A stretch of DNA of 64,000 nucleotides, from contig JBMFIQ010000010.1 of the NCBI GenBank assembly GCA_049976245.1, positions 1 through 64,000 of the forward strand, given 5' to 3'. Shown here piece after piece: positions 45,888 to 54,430 of this stretch. The position numbers and the translations under genes were made by a program. Every line of letters begins with the position of its first letter. Within the stretch, counting starts at the first letter, position 1. The notes below the pieces were generated by a model. That model was not told where the DNA came from and ran no database searches. It saw nothing but the letters and a program-made list of their open reading frames with translations. This stretch comes from Microbacter sp049976245 (lineage in GTDB: Bacteria; Bacteroidota; Bacteroidia; Bacteroidales; Paludibacteraceae).

Positions 45888-47366
45888 TTATTTTGCATTC
45901 AAAATGCGTTCAGTAACCAATTTTGAACTGATCACCGCCATGGGTAACCCTGCGCCCGGAACGGTGGAAGCTCCAACATAAAAGAGATTTGAAAATAGTT
46001 CATCCATGTTTTTTGGTCTGAAAGCCCCTATTTGATTCATGGTGTGCGACAAGCCCAAACCGGCTCCTTTGTATAAATTGAATTGATTTTGCCAATCTTC
46101 GGGCGTATAGGCCATTTGAAAAATCACCTCTTTTGAAATGTCATGTTGAATGCGATCGGAAAAATCTTCGATAATGCTGTTGATCATTGCTTGTTTATCC
46201 GACCAATCCGTCTTGAACAGTAAATTTGGAACGGGGCAAACAAAAAATAACGCTTCGCATCCATCCGGAGCACAGGAAGGATTGTGTTTGGAAACGACGT
46301 TAACGTAATAATAAGGTTTCTCCAACGTTCCGGGATTTTTCATCACATCTTTGGCGTAAGCCTCAAAGTTATTCCCCAAAAAATAGTTGTGATGTTCAAG
46401 TTGGGGCAATTTTGTTTTAATACCAACATAAAAAGTGAGATAACCCATTGTCCAACTCATTTTTTGCAATTTGGCTTCAGAGAATTTTGGACGTTTCATC
46501 ACCGTTCCTCTAAAGTAGGCAGCATCGGAATTGATCACATAAAGATCGGCCTGCCATTTTTTGCCCTTTTGATCGATGAGTGAGCTAATGTGATGTTGAT
46601 CGCTTTCAAATCCGACAATTTCTGTTTGATAATGAAACGCAACGTCAAATTTTTTCAATTCGTTCACCAAGGTTTCCACAATGGTGTACATTCCGCCTTT
46701 TACGTTATAGTAGCCGGTATGCGAAAACTCAATGTGCGAAAGGAGCGTGTACACGGCATTGGTGTCGAAGGGCGTTCGGCCAAGAAAAAAAGCAATCAAC
46801 GAAACAATTTGTCGAACCTCTTTGGACTCAAAATAATGTCCCGTCTGTTCCCAAAATGTTTTGAACAACACAGGCAGATGAACGGGATTTACTTTAACCA
46901 AAGCAAAAAGATAATCGGCCACACTGTCGAAATTTTGCTTAATGACCACATCAACGGTATCGTTGTAGAGCGCTTCGCATTTTTTCAGATAAGCTCTAAA
47001 TTTCTGCTCAAAATTGGGCTCAACGGCTTCAAATTGGCGGCTGAAACGGCCAATATCCTTGAAAAGAGCATATTTTTGGTCGCTGCCTCTGAAACTGACC
47101 GTGTACAAGGGATCGAGTTCAACAAACTCGAAAGGCATCTGAATGCCGCAATCCCTGACCAACTCTTCAAACTCGTAAGGCATGCTGAAAAAACTCGGTC
47201 CAACATCGAAGGTAAATCCATCTTTTTTCAACTGATTCAACCTGCCTCCGGGCTGACTGTTTTTTTCAACAAACGTGATTTTGTAGCCTCTGCTGGCCAG
47301 TCGCAATCCGGTGGAAAGCCCACCCAAACCAGTGCCCACGATCAATACTTCTTTGTTTTGATTCAT
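45888..47366 (-). CDS. crtI: Phytoene desaturase (CrtI family)
   Basis: CrtI introduces double bonds into phytoene to give lycopene. The 492-residue flavoprotein has the FAD loop VLIVGTGLGGLSTGLRLASRGYKITFVEKNSQPGGR at the N-terminus and the CrtI-type C-terminal YVGASTVPGAGLPMAVISSKLV. It is the only CrtI-family gene in the window. A CrtD-type desaturase role cannot be excluded, but the operon has no other candidate for phytoene desaturation. It is the last gene of the carotenoid cluster, separated from the TPR gene by a repeat copy. Confidence 0.9.
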   Translation of the reverse strand: MNQNKEVLIVGTGLGGLSTGLRLASRGYKITFVEKNSQPGGRLNQLKKDGFTFDVGPSFFSMPYEFEELVRDCGIQMPFEFVELDPLYTVSFRGSDQKYALFKDIGRFSRQFEAVEPNFEQKFRAYLKKCEALYNDTVDVVIKQNFDSVADYLFALVKVNPVHLPVLFKTFWEQTGHYFESKEVRQIVSLIAFFLGRTPFDTNAVYTLLSHIEFSHTGYYNVKGGMYTIVETLVNELKKFDVAFHYQTEIVGFESDQHHISSLIDQKGKKWQADLYVINSDAAYFRGTVMKRPKFSEAKLQKMSWTMGYLTFYVGIKTKLPQLEHHNYFLGNNFEAYAKDVMKNPGTLEKPYYYVNVVSKHNPSCAPDGCEALFFVCPVPNLLFKTDWSDKQAMINSIIEDFSDRIQHDISKEVIFQMAYTPEDWQNQFNLYKGAGLGLSHTMNQIGAFRPKNMDELFSNLFYVGASTVPGAGLPMAVISSKLVTERILNAK

Positions 47367-47504
47367 TTGTATATCATTTTAATGTGTTATCGGAAAAAAC
47401 GCTCATAAAAAATGGAACCTTTGCTTTGTGTCTAAAACGAATCCTCTCTTTCAAGGATCTTTCATAGAAACATCATTGAATTTTAAAGTTGAAAATGAAC
47501 GCAC

Positions 47505-47552
47505 CAAATGGTCATTTGTTTGAGCATAAGCTCTTTTTATAACTCGTTTCAA
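47505..47552 (-). repeat. Dispersed leader-like repeat, copy F
   Basis: On the minus strand it reads GAAACGAGTTATAAAAAGAGC then TTATGCTCAA and AATGACCATTTGG, matching the 5' two thirds of copies B and E. Its first bases provide the TGA stop of the TPR gene. It lies inside the carotenoid operon, before crtI, in operon orientation, and ends about 140 bases from the crtI ATG. Confidence 0.7.
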
Positions 47553-48271
47553 AAAGTTATTTTTTGATGAAGCTGTGGACAGAGATGATTCTTCACCCAA
47601 TCAAAATTAGGTTCTATCGCCAATGTTTTTTTGCAATATGCTTTTGCATTGTCATATTGATAAAATTCCATGTAAGCCTGAATCAATGTGGCCAGCAAAT
47701 TGAGATAATTCCAATTGTGAACCGTAAATCCGGGATTTTTCTCCATCATGCGAAGCGCATCAAGATAGTGTTGTAATGCTTCAGGCTTTGATCCGCCAAA
47801 AATTTTTGGAGTGTAATAGGCAATATTGCCCAATTGCATGTATCCAAAAGGATTATTGGGATCCAAACGAACCGATTCTTGGGCATATTCCAAACTCTTT
47901 AGTCCAATAAAAAACGCTTTCAATGGAGACAATCCAATCTTAAATCCGATGAAAGCCGCTTTGTAAGCATTTTGCATGGAAAGATCATGAACGGAATTTA
48001 ATTCTTCTTCCGCCAATTTTAAATACTTTGCAGCTTCAGATGCATGTTTTGCACTAATAGCCCAACCGATGTATCCGTATTGATAATTGATCAGATCGAG
48101 CAACTCCTTTTGAGAATTTGGCTGATGTTTTGCCATGGAATCCATCACCGATTTCCATTGATTCATGTCACCTCGAATGTAAGCCTGATAAATCAATGGA
48201 TTTTGCTGTCCAAAGAGCGTACTGCTTAACATAAAGAATAAGATTAAGAGTAAATTTGTCTTCCTTTCCAT
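47549..48271 (-). CDS. Periplasmic/secreted TPR-like protein in carotenoid operon
   Basis: This encodes 240 residues from ATG 48271 (MERKTNLLLILFFMLSSTLFGQ, a signal peptide). The remainder is helical with TPR-like repeats, for example AAKYLKLAEEELNSVHDLSMQNAYKA and YAQESVRLDPNNPFGYMQLGNIAYY. I do not recognise a specific family. The upstream frame open to 48583 lies within the glycosyltransferase gene and is a shadow. Start and preceding stop overlap by 28 bases, so it is cotranscribed with the carotenoid genes. A role in carrying or organising the pigment is only a guess. Confidence 0.65.
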   Translation of the reverse strand: MERKTNLLLILFFMLSSTLFGQQNPLIYQAYIRGDMNQWKSVMDSMAKHQPNSQKELLDLINYQYGYIGWAISAKHASEAAKYLKLAEEELNSVHDLSMQNAYKAAFIGFKIGLSPLKAFFIGLKSLEYAQESVRLDPNNPFGYMQLGNIAYYTPKIFGGSKPEALQHYLDALRMMEKNPGFTVHNWNYLNLLATLIQAYMEFYQYDNAKAYCKKTLAIEPNFDWVKNHLCPQLHQKITF

Positions 48272-49338
48272 GTGTAATTTTTTTTGCGTTTCATGCGTAA
48301 AGCATTGATCAATACTTGGAATAAAAAGAAAAGATGCACCGGGAAATAAAACAGCGCTGTTGATACGGGTTGACGGCATGCCCACGAATAAAGGATTTGC
48401 ACGCAAAGCACCACGATCAGATACCACCACAAAAGCGCCGAATGCATCAATAACAAAGGCACAAAACCAAAAGCAGCCAAAAATCCGAACAAAAAGGCGA
48501 CTATCGGCATATTGCCAAAAAACATCAAAATATTTTTTGAAAATCCGTTGAACGCATCCCGATATGAAGCATACATTCTGCATTGAATGCTCTTTTCGCC
48601 CGTTATGCAGGCCACCGGAATGTGGTGTTGTTTATACAAACGGGCAATTAAAATATCCTCCACAGCCGACGATTTCACTTGGCTATGAGGTTGGATTTTC
48701 TTGTACCATCCCGCTTCGAACAACATAAACTGACCATTGGCAGCAGCATGCGATTTGAAAGGCGATATCCTGACAAAGATCAACGGCAACAAGGTCAACA
48801 GAATGTAATTCATTAAAGGCACCGTAAGCTTTTCGCCCAAAGTGAGCTGAATCTGTTTCGGGAAAACGGACATTAATCCTAATTTCTTCTTTTTCATATA
48901 TTCAACGGAATCTTCCACGATGGTTCCGAAGAGTTGGACATCGGCATCGACAAACAACAAAAAAGATCCTTTGGCATGTTGAGCCAGCATAAAGCAGGCA
49001 TGATTTTTCCCTAACCAACCTTGCGGAAGAGCAACGGGCTGCACCAGCCGAATGCGATCATCCTTTGCACTCATTGACTGAACAATGGATGCCGTTCGAT
49101 CGGTGGAATGGTCATCGTAAACCAGCACTTCAATCCGATCGTTTTTGATGGCATGCAAACTTTCAAGCAATTTTCCAATGTTAGCTTCTTCGTTGCGTGC
49201 CGGTATCAAAATGGAAATCAATTCGCCGTGAAGCGATGCCGATTTCCCGATGTTTTGACGAAAAACAACATTCAACAAGGCGTTCAGCAGTTGCAAAACG
49301 ACAAAACCAAAAGAAAGATCAACCAGTAAATGCATCAT
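48244..49338 (-). CDS. Carotenoid-cluster glycosyltransferase (GT2, CruC/CrtQ-like)
   Basis: This 364-residue family 2 glycosyltransferase has an N-terminal membrane helix, the catalytic domain with ISILIPARNEEANIGKLLESL, VLVYDDHSTDRTA, the DxD FLLFVDADVQ, and three C-terminal membrane helices. The layout resembles glycosyltransferases that attach sugar to hydroxylated carotenoids, such as CruC of green sulfur bacteria. The carotenoid substrate is inferred from the operon, where it overlaps the acyltransferase by 4 bases. Confidence 0.75.
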   Translation of the reverse strand: MMHLLVDLSFGFVVLQLLNALLNVVFRQNIGKSASLHGELISILIPARNEEANIGKLLESLHAIKNDRIEVLVYDDHSTDRTASIVQSMSAKDDRIRLVQPVALPQGWLGKNHACFMLAQHAKGSFLLFVDADVQLFGTIVEDSVEYMKKKKLGLMSVFPKQIQLTLGEKLTVPLMNYILLTLLPLIFVRISPFKSHAAANGQFMLFEAGWYKKIQPHSQVKSSAVEDILIARLYKQHHIPVACITGEKSIQCRMYASYRDAFNGFSKNILMFFGNMPIVAFLFGFLAAFGFVPLLLMHSALLWWYLIVVLCVQILYSWACRQPVSTALFYFPVHLFFLFQVLINALRMKRKKNYTWKGRQIYS

Positions 49339-49949
49339 GAACTTTTGTTTTTTTGACGATTGACACTGTTGGTATAAAAAAGATTGTACGCTGCTTCCGG
49401 TCCCAATTTTTTCAAATCAGCCACGCTGTAGGACTGAAAATAAACAAAAAGGGTTGGCTTGATGTCGGAAAAATAATCCGTCAGATTGGCTACAAAAAGC
49501 ACTTGAGTATCCGCCGGACAACGATTGAGAATGTATTGAATGCCTTTTTGAAAACGGAAGCGCTCAAGGTAAGCCGATTGAATCTCCCCTTGAGGAAACA
49601 GCAACACAACATGATCATTCCTTTGCAACAGTGCTAACGTGTAATCCATGCTTTGCAAAACCTCGCGGGAGTGTTTGCGAACGGAAAAGCCGCCGGTATA
49701 TTGAAAATACCAATGTTTTCGCAATTGCTCTTCCAACATCATAAAGTGAAGCCTTCGATGGAGACGTTGTTGATTAAGATATTCCACCCAAAAGCCATCC
49801 CACCAACTCACATGATTGGCAATGACGAGCACAGCCGTTCCTCGATCGACAAACTCACCTTCAAGAGAGACGTCGTGAAAATGGCGTTTGAGCAGCAAGC
49901 GCATCAACCACTTAAACAAAGGATAGAGAGGATGTTTGGCTTTGATCAT
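49335..49949 (-). CDS. Carotenoid-cluster acyltransferase (PlsC-like, CruD-like)
   Basis: This encodes 204 residues from ATG 49949, which overlaps the previous stop codon by 4 bases (ATGA). It has the PlsC-type H-x4-D motif in IANHVSWWDGFW and a second motif LLFPQGEI, a variant of FPEG. Such enzymes usually acylate glycerol phosphates. Next to a carotenoid glycosyltransferase, the closest functional parallel is CruD, which acylates the sugar of chlorobactene glucoside. That role is an inference. Confidence 0.7.
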   Translation of the reverse strand: MIKAKHPLYPLFKWLMRLLLKRHFHDVSLEGEFVDRGTAVLVIANHVSWWDGFWVEYLNQQRLHRRLHFMMLEEQLRKHWYFQYTGGFSVRKHSREVLQSMDYTLALLQRNDHVVLLFPQGEIQSAYLERFRFQKGIQYILNRCPADTQVLFVANLTDYFSDIKPTLFVYFQSYSVADLKKLGPEAAYNLFYTNSVNRQKNKSS

Positions 49950-50623
49950 GACAACCACTTGAATCGAATGAATAAAACTACAAAAAAGAAAAATTGGCAA
50001 CAAAAAAGCACAAAAGCCATCTTATTTTTGGTCTCAATACGAAATGCTTTGTAAATTGCAACGAACAGAAAACCAATGATCCACCAGGCAATATAATTTT
50101 GCAAAGGAACCATAGAACCATCCCAGCGCCACATTTTCATGATTGGCGCCATCGGCTCCAACACCAAATCATAACCCAGCATGACCAATGGTGCCCCAAC
50201 CATCTGCACCAACACATTTTTCGTCACGTTCTGCATCATCGAAACCGCAGTGTAGGACAAAAAAATCCAGTTGATCCCGATCATCAACGGAGTATGAAAC
50301 AGTTGCAGTCCAAGCGTATTTTCATATTGATACTTCCCAAAAACAGCACCGCTGTTCACACCAACCACTTCAATAAAAAATCCCAGAAGATACAATCCGG
50401 CAAAAACCGCCAGAGATTTTCGATAACCGTGACGGGAATGAAACAACAAAAGCCCGACAAAAGAAAGCATCAATGCCCAGGGAACCAATTGCAAAAAAAA
50501 CGGAAACCAAGCCGGTACAAGCATCCCAACAACGCCAACGGTATAGAAAATTATATAGAAAACGATGACTTGCCGTTTTCTTTGCTCAAAAAAAAGTTGA
50601 AGTCTTGAGATGTTCAGTGTCAT
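49946..50623 (-). CDS. cruF: Carotenoid 1',2'-hydratase-like protein (CruF/DUF422 family)
   Basis: This 225-residue membrane protein has about seven helices. The segment FFIEVVGVNSGAVFGKYQYENTLGLQ, then MIGINWIFLSY and LVLEPMAPIMKMWRW, matches the CruF/DUF422 family that adds water to the psi end of gamma-carotene or related carotenoids. I chose ATG 50623 because it overlaps the crtYcd stop codon by 4 bases; the longer frame is inside that gene. The 1'-hydroxyl made here would be the site for the sugar. Confidence 0.8.
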   Translation of the reverse strand: MTLNISRLQLFFEQRKRQVIVFYIIFYTVGVVGMLVPAWFPFFLQLVPWALMLSFVGLLLFHSRHGYRKSLAVFAGLYLLGFFIEVVGVNSGAVFGKYQYENTLGLQLFHTPLMIGINWIFLSYTAVSMMQNVTKNVLVQMVGAPLVMLGYDLVLEPMAPIMKMWRWDGSMVPLQNYIAWWIIGFLFVAIYKAFRIETKNKMAFVLFCCQFFFFVVLFIRFKWLS

Positions 50624-51330
50624 AACGATGATGAATGGACGATTCGTTTTTGTGCTTGCTTGCGCCATGTGGCCATCAGCAAAAGATTGAACAAAATTAA
50701 GCTGAAAGCATATCCAAAATCCTCAATGGGAATGGTCATAAAGCGAATGCCGAGATTGTAGCTGTCGTTGTACCAAACCTCCTGACGATTCACAAAACTA
50801 CCTGTCAACGTGGCATTCACCAGAATGAAAGGAATCAAAATGACCAAGAAAGTGAGGTAAAACCGATCGATAACATGTGACTGATCAAAGAATGACCAAA
50901 GTAAAGCCATCACGACAAAGCTAAAAATATAAACCGTATAAGCCTGCTTCAAATGGGAGAAAACAATCGACAGCAAAAAAAGCATCAGCACAGTGGAAAT
51001 GATGTTGCTGATCCGGTGATTCAACTTCCATTGTGGGAAATAGAGCACAATAGATTCGTGAAGAAAGATGCTGGCATAGGGCACAACGAAAAAAAACAAC
51101 CATTCTTCCACCGGCAATCCCAACCAAAGAACGGGAAGATGATAAGCCGGATTGAACCCCCAAATACCCAAACGAGTAAACCACACATCAACGGCAATGT
51201 AAACAGCCGCCACGATGAAAAGAGAAGGAAACAACCATTTCCAGAGCGTGTAAAAGTGAAGTTTTTTGTCGAAACTCAACAGGCCCGGCACCAAAATGGA
51301 AAAGAAAAGAAGCAAAGCGTAAAGCCACAT
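50620..51330 (-). CDS. crtY: Lycopene cyclase, CrtYc-CrtYd fused type
   Basis: This 236-residue membrane protein belongs to the small lycopene cyclase family with two CrtYc/CrtYd-like halves. Visible segments are LLSFDKKLHFYTLWKWLFPS, YIAVDVWFTRLGIWGFNPAYH and GLPVEEWLFFFVVPYASIF in the first half, with the second half repeating the pattern (LVNATLTGSFVNRQEVWYND and IPIEDFGYAFSLIL). It closes the beta-ionone ring on lycopene. If one end only is cyclised the product is gamma-carotene, the substrate for CruF. Confidence 0.85.
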   Translation of the reverse strand: MWLYALLLFFSILVPGLLSFDKKLHFYTLWKWLFPSLFIVAAVYIAVDVWFTRLGIWGFNPAYHLPVLWLGLPVEEWLFFFVVPYASIFLHESIVLYFPQWKLNHRISNIISTVLMLFLLSIVFSHLKQAYTVYIFSFVVMALLWSFFDQSHVIDRFYLTFLVILIPFILVNATLTGSFVNRQEVWYNDSYNLGIRFMTIPIEDFGYAFSLILFNLLLMATWRKQAQKRIVHSSSL

Positions 51331-51333
51331 GGT

Positions 51334-51807
51334 TTAGTTTTTAAAATAACGTAAAGGAAAAATCAGCAAACCGAAATTGTTGAAATCATTTTTGCTTTTA
51401 GGTCGATGATGTGCCAAATGTGCTTTGATGATGGCTTTGGTGTAGGCATTGTGATGCTGCTGAAGAAAAGGAATGTGCAAGCGTTGATGAATGATGATTT
51501 CGTGCACCATGAAATAGGTAAAACCATAAAGCGTAATCCCAATGGAAATAAATATCAAGGAAGAAATTGCAAAATAAAATCCAAAAAACATCAGCAACAT
51601 GGCCGGAATGGCATAGATCAAAAAGAAATAGTCATTTTTTTCAAATTTGGAAGAAGAGACTTTGTCCATGCTTACCTTGTTTTGGTCGTTCACATGATGA
51701 TCCTTGTGCCATTTCCACAAAAAACCGTGCATGATGTACTTGTGATTTGACCAAGCCACCAACTCCATCAGCCAATAAGCTGCCACAAGCCATACCAAAT
51801 TAATCAT
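51334..51807 (-). CDS. crtZ: Beta-carotene hydroxylase
   Basis: CrtZ is a di-iron membrane hydroxylase that puts OH on C-3 of beta-ionone rings. The 157-residue protein has the His clusters of the family: HKYIMHGFLWKWHKDHH near residue 23 and HEIIIHQRLH, HHNAYTKAIIKAHLAHH near residues 105-135. It overlaps the preceding idi gene by 4 bases. Confidence 0.93.
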   Translation of the reverse strand: MINLVWLVAAYWLMELVAWSNHKYIMHGFLWKWHKDHHVNDQNKVSMDKVSSSKFEKNDYFFLIYAIPAMLLMFFGFYFAISSLIFISIGITLYGFTYFMVHEIIIHQRLHIPFLQQHHNAYTKAIIKAHLAHHRPKSKNDFNNFGLLIFPLRYFKN

Positions 51808-52334
51808 AAAACAGTGATTTTATTGAAATATTCAGGGAACTTTTGCATGATGTTCAAAAACCAAACCGTAAAATCCTCGGGAGTGCGCTCCATCCATTGC
51901 ATCAAATCGGGCAAGTCAACGAACTTGAAATCCATCACCTCAAGCGGATTCAGCTTTGGCAAAGCGTCTGAAATTCCCACAAAGACATGATCAAACTCAT
52001 GTTCCGTCAATGCGTTGTCCAACGTGGCACGGTACGTAAAATGAAACAATTCGGTCAAATCGTCCGTCATCAATCCCATTTCTTGAGAAAGGCGCCTGAT
52101 GGCGGCCTCTTTGTTGCTTTCGCCCGGGAAAGGATGTGTACAAGCCGTATTGGTCCACAAACCGGCAGAATGATATTTCGTTAAGGCCCTTTGTTGAAGC
52201 AACATTTGAGCCTTGGCATTCAAAATAATAACCGAAACTGCTCTGTGAAGCAATCCTTTTTGGTGCGCTTCCAATTTCATCATTTCTCCCATTGGCCGGT
52301 CGTTCCGATCGACCAAAATCACTTTATCTTCCAT
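51804..52334 (-). CDS. idi: Isopentenyl-diphosphate delta-isomerase, type I
   Basis: Idi interconverts IPP and DMAPP and so balances the isoprenoid pool for carotenoid synthesis. The 176-residue Nudix-fold protein has the active-site Cys in NTACTHPFPGES (about residue 62) and the EHEFDHVF segment (about residue 112). Length is typical. It sits 5 bases after crtB. Confidence 0.95.
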   Translation of the reverse strand: MEDKVILVDRNDRPMGEMMKLEAHQKGLLHRAVSVIILNAKAQMLLQQRALTKYHSAGLWTNTACTHPFPGESNKEAAIRRLSQEMGLMTDDLTELFHFTYRATLDNALTEHEFDHVFVGISDALPKLNPLEVMDFKFVDLPDLMQWMERTPEDFTVWFLNIMQKFPEYFNKITVL

Positions 52335-52339
52335 TCAAA

Positions 52340-53164
52340 TCAAATCAGTTTGGTTTTATATAAAAATGCCACTTTGAGCATAATCCAATATTTTTTCATG
52401 TTGTGAATGCGCACCCGCTCGGACAACAACCGATCGGGCGAACTACGTTTAATTTTTTGAAACAACGATTGATAATAGAAATAAGCTAAAGCCACAGCCA
52501 ATTTCGATCGGCCCGGAAGTTGTCTGATCCCGATCCATGCCTCGTTAAAATCATCTTCAATGGATTTCTCAATCAATTGCTTGGTTTGATGATCAAACGG
52601 CCGATTGACAATTTCGGGAAAATAGGTACGCCCCAACTCCGTTTTGTCGCTATGCAAATCGCGCAAAAAATTGACCTTCTGAAATGCCGATCCCAATTTC
52701 TGGGCAGCGTATTCCAATTGATCGTAAAGCATTTGATTGCCGTCACAAAAAACTTTCAAACACATCAGTCCCACCACATCGGCTGAACCGTAAACGTATT
52801 TTGTAAAATCTTCTCTTTTGACGTAATCAGTTTCCGTTAAATCATTTTTCATGCTCTCCATGAAAGCATTAATGTGTCGTAATTCAATGTGATATTTTTT
52901 TATGGTATCAACAAAAGCAGCTACAATGATGTTGGAACTGATGCCTTGCTCGAGTGCCGAATAAAGCTGAAGATTCAAATCGTGAAGCAAAAATGCTTTA
53001 TCGAAAGCATGAAAACTGTCAACGATCTCATCGGCTAAACGCACAAAACCATAAATGGCAAAAATGGCTTTGCGCTGTTCTTTCTTCAACAATGACGTCG
53101 CCAACGAAAAAGATGTGCTGTAACGCTTTGTGATAAACTCAGCTATTTGATAGCTGTTCTCCAT
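52340..53164 (-). CDS. crtB: Phytoene synthase
   Basis: CrtB joins two geranylgeranyl diphosphates to phytoene, the first carotenoid step. The product has 274 residues from ATG 53164 (MENSYQIAEFITKRYSTSF); ATG 53182 adds six. The Asp-rich site is in YGFVRLADEIVDSF (about residue 48) and the second region in KLGSAFQKVNFLRDLHSD. It is the promoter-proximal gene of the operon, which runs crtB-idi-crtZ-crtY-cruF-acyltransferase-glycosyltransferase-TPR, then crtI. Confidence 0.93.
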   Translation of the reverse strand: MENSYQIAEFITKRYSTSFSLATSLLKKEQRKAIFAIYGFVRLADEIVDSFHAFDKAFLLHDLNLQLYSALEQGISSNIIVAAFVDTIKKYHIELRHINAFMESMKNDLTETDYVKREDFTKYVYGSADVVGLMCLKVFCDGNQMLYDQLEYAAQKLGSAFQKVNFLRDLHSDKTELGRTYFPEIVNRPFDHQTKQLIEKSIEDDFNEAWIGIRQLPGRSKLAVALAYFYYQSLFQKIKRSSPDRLLSERVRIHNMKKYWIMLKVAFLYKTKLI

Positions 53165-53235
53165 GTAGAATTCAACATTCATGCAGAAAACGATAAATGA
53201 ATTTTTAATTTACGCAATGCTTGTTTCAACAACTA

Positions 53236-53243
53236 CAAATATA
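53236..53243 (-). promoter_or_regulatory. -7 box for the carotenoid operon
   Basis: The minus-strand octamer TATATTTG matches TAnnTTTG, about 70 bases before the crtB start codon. No good -33 element is seen. The gap to the divergent HU/SPOR gene (53183-53464) holds this box, the opposite promoter box at 53444 and nothing else I can support. Confidence 0.4.
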
Positions 53244-53443
53244 TTGAAAGAAGTTACAAAAAAAAAGGGATTTGATGTTTAACATTCACTTTTATGTTAA
53301 TCGGGCTGCGTGTTCGAACAAGAATTAAACCCAAAGAAGCGTTGCAAGCGCTAAAAGAGGCCGTTAGCAAAGTTATCAACAACATTTGAAAAAATGTGAA
53401 CAACTTTTTTGATTCAAATCGTTCAAATTAATCTATTTCTAGC

Positions 53444-53451
53444 TAATTTTG
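53444..53451 (+). promoter_or_regulatory. -7 box for HU/SPOR gene
   Basis: TAATTTTG matches TAnnTTTG and lies 13 bases before the ATG at 53465. Transcription would begin only a few bases before that codon, so the mRNA may be nearly leaderless. Confidence 0.4.
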
Positions 53452-53464
53452 TGGTGTGGAAACA

Positions 53465-54430
53465 ATGATTAACCATATTGAAACCTTGCTGACGGAGCAC
53501 GATTGCGTGATTTTGCCCGGGTTCGGAGCTTTGATCGTTAACTACGTGAGCGCCGTCATCGTTGAGCGCGAAGAACAACTGATTCCTCCCCACAAAACGA
53601 TTTATTTTAACCCTGCCCTTCAACATGATGACGGATTGTTGATCGAGACATGGCGCCTCAAGCAAAAAATTTCCTATCAAAAAGCATCACGTCAGGTTGA
53701 AAAGTTTGTGCTGCAGATCAAGCAAGCATTATTGGATCATCCAACGGTTTCGTTCGGACAATTGGGAACATTTCATGCCGTAGAACATCATCGCATTGAA
53801 TTTCAACCGGCCTTTACGCCTCATTTTCTCCCCGACAACATTGGTCTGCAAACAATAAAATTGCTGCCTGTAAGGAAAAAAGCGCATCACGAAACGCAGG
53901 TCGTCATTCACGTTCCGTCCATGAGCAAATATGTTGCAGCAGCAGTCTTTATGTTACTGCTCATGTTCGTTTTACCCATTGGACAATTCCATACCGAAAC
54001 CAATTACGCAAGGTTAAACCCGTGGGATTACCTCAAAAATCAATGGATGTCGCAACATTTCAACATCACGGCTTCCGATACCAATGCGGTGATGCTTCCG
54101 TCGCCCAGTGTGATGCATCCTTTGACGGTTCCCGTTGCTTCGGTGTTGCAAAAACCCAATAAAACGGCTCCATTGCATGAGTGGTACATCGTGGTTGGAA
54201 CATTTCATTCCGAAAAACAGGCTTTGATATCGGCCAAAGAGCTGGGAGAAAAAGAAAAAATAGCTTTAACCGTGATAAAACATCACGATCTCTACCGCAT
54301 CGTGGCTCAAAGTTTTGCATCAAGGGACAGCGCCTTGACAGTGCTTCGGATGATGCGACAAAAAACTGCATTTAACACGGCATGGATCGTTTACAATCCT
54401 TCTTCATCATCATCGCACGCCGCGCTATAA
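53465..54430 (+). CDS. HU-CCDC81 and SPOR domain protein
   Basis: This encodes about 321 residues. An N-terminal HU-like domain pair (INHIETLLTEHDCVILPGFGALIVNYVSA, then VSFGQLGTF) is followed by one membrane helix (YVAAAVFMLLLMFVLPIG, about 165-185), a linker, and a C-terminal SPOR domain (EWYIVVGTFHSEKQALISAKEL) that binds denuded peptidoglycan glycans. This Bacteroidota architecture may link something inside the cell to septal wall. The open frame includes a GTG at 53456, but ATG 53465 fits the promoter better. The stop overlaps the convergent mutS2 stop. Confidence 0.8.
   Translation: MINHIETLLTEHDCVILPGFGALIVNYVSAVIVEREEQLIPPHKTIYFNPALQHDDGLLIETWRLKQKISYQKASRQVEKFVLQIKQALLDHPTVSFGQLGTFHAVEHHRIEFQPAFTPHFLPDNIGLQTIKLLPVRKKAHHETQVVIHVPSMSKYVAAAVFMLLLMFVLPIGQFHTETNYARLNPWDYLKNQWMSQHFNITASDTNAVMLPSPSVMHPLTVPVASVLQKPNKTAPLHEWYIVVGTFHSEKQALISAKELGEKEKIALTVIKHHDLYRIVAQSFASRDSALTVLRMMRQKTAFNTAWIVYNPSSSSSHAAL

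Noticed and set aside
48271..48583. N-terminal extension of the TPR protein
   Set aside because: The extra 104 codons lie antiparallel to nothing but inside the glycosyltransferase gene in another frame, while ATG 48271 starts a clear signal peptide.
53456..53464. GTG start for the HU/SPOR gene
   Set aside because: It would lie only five bases after the -7 box, upstream of the likely transcription start. ATG 53465 is preferred.
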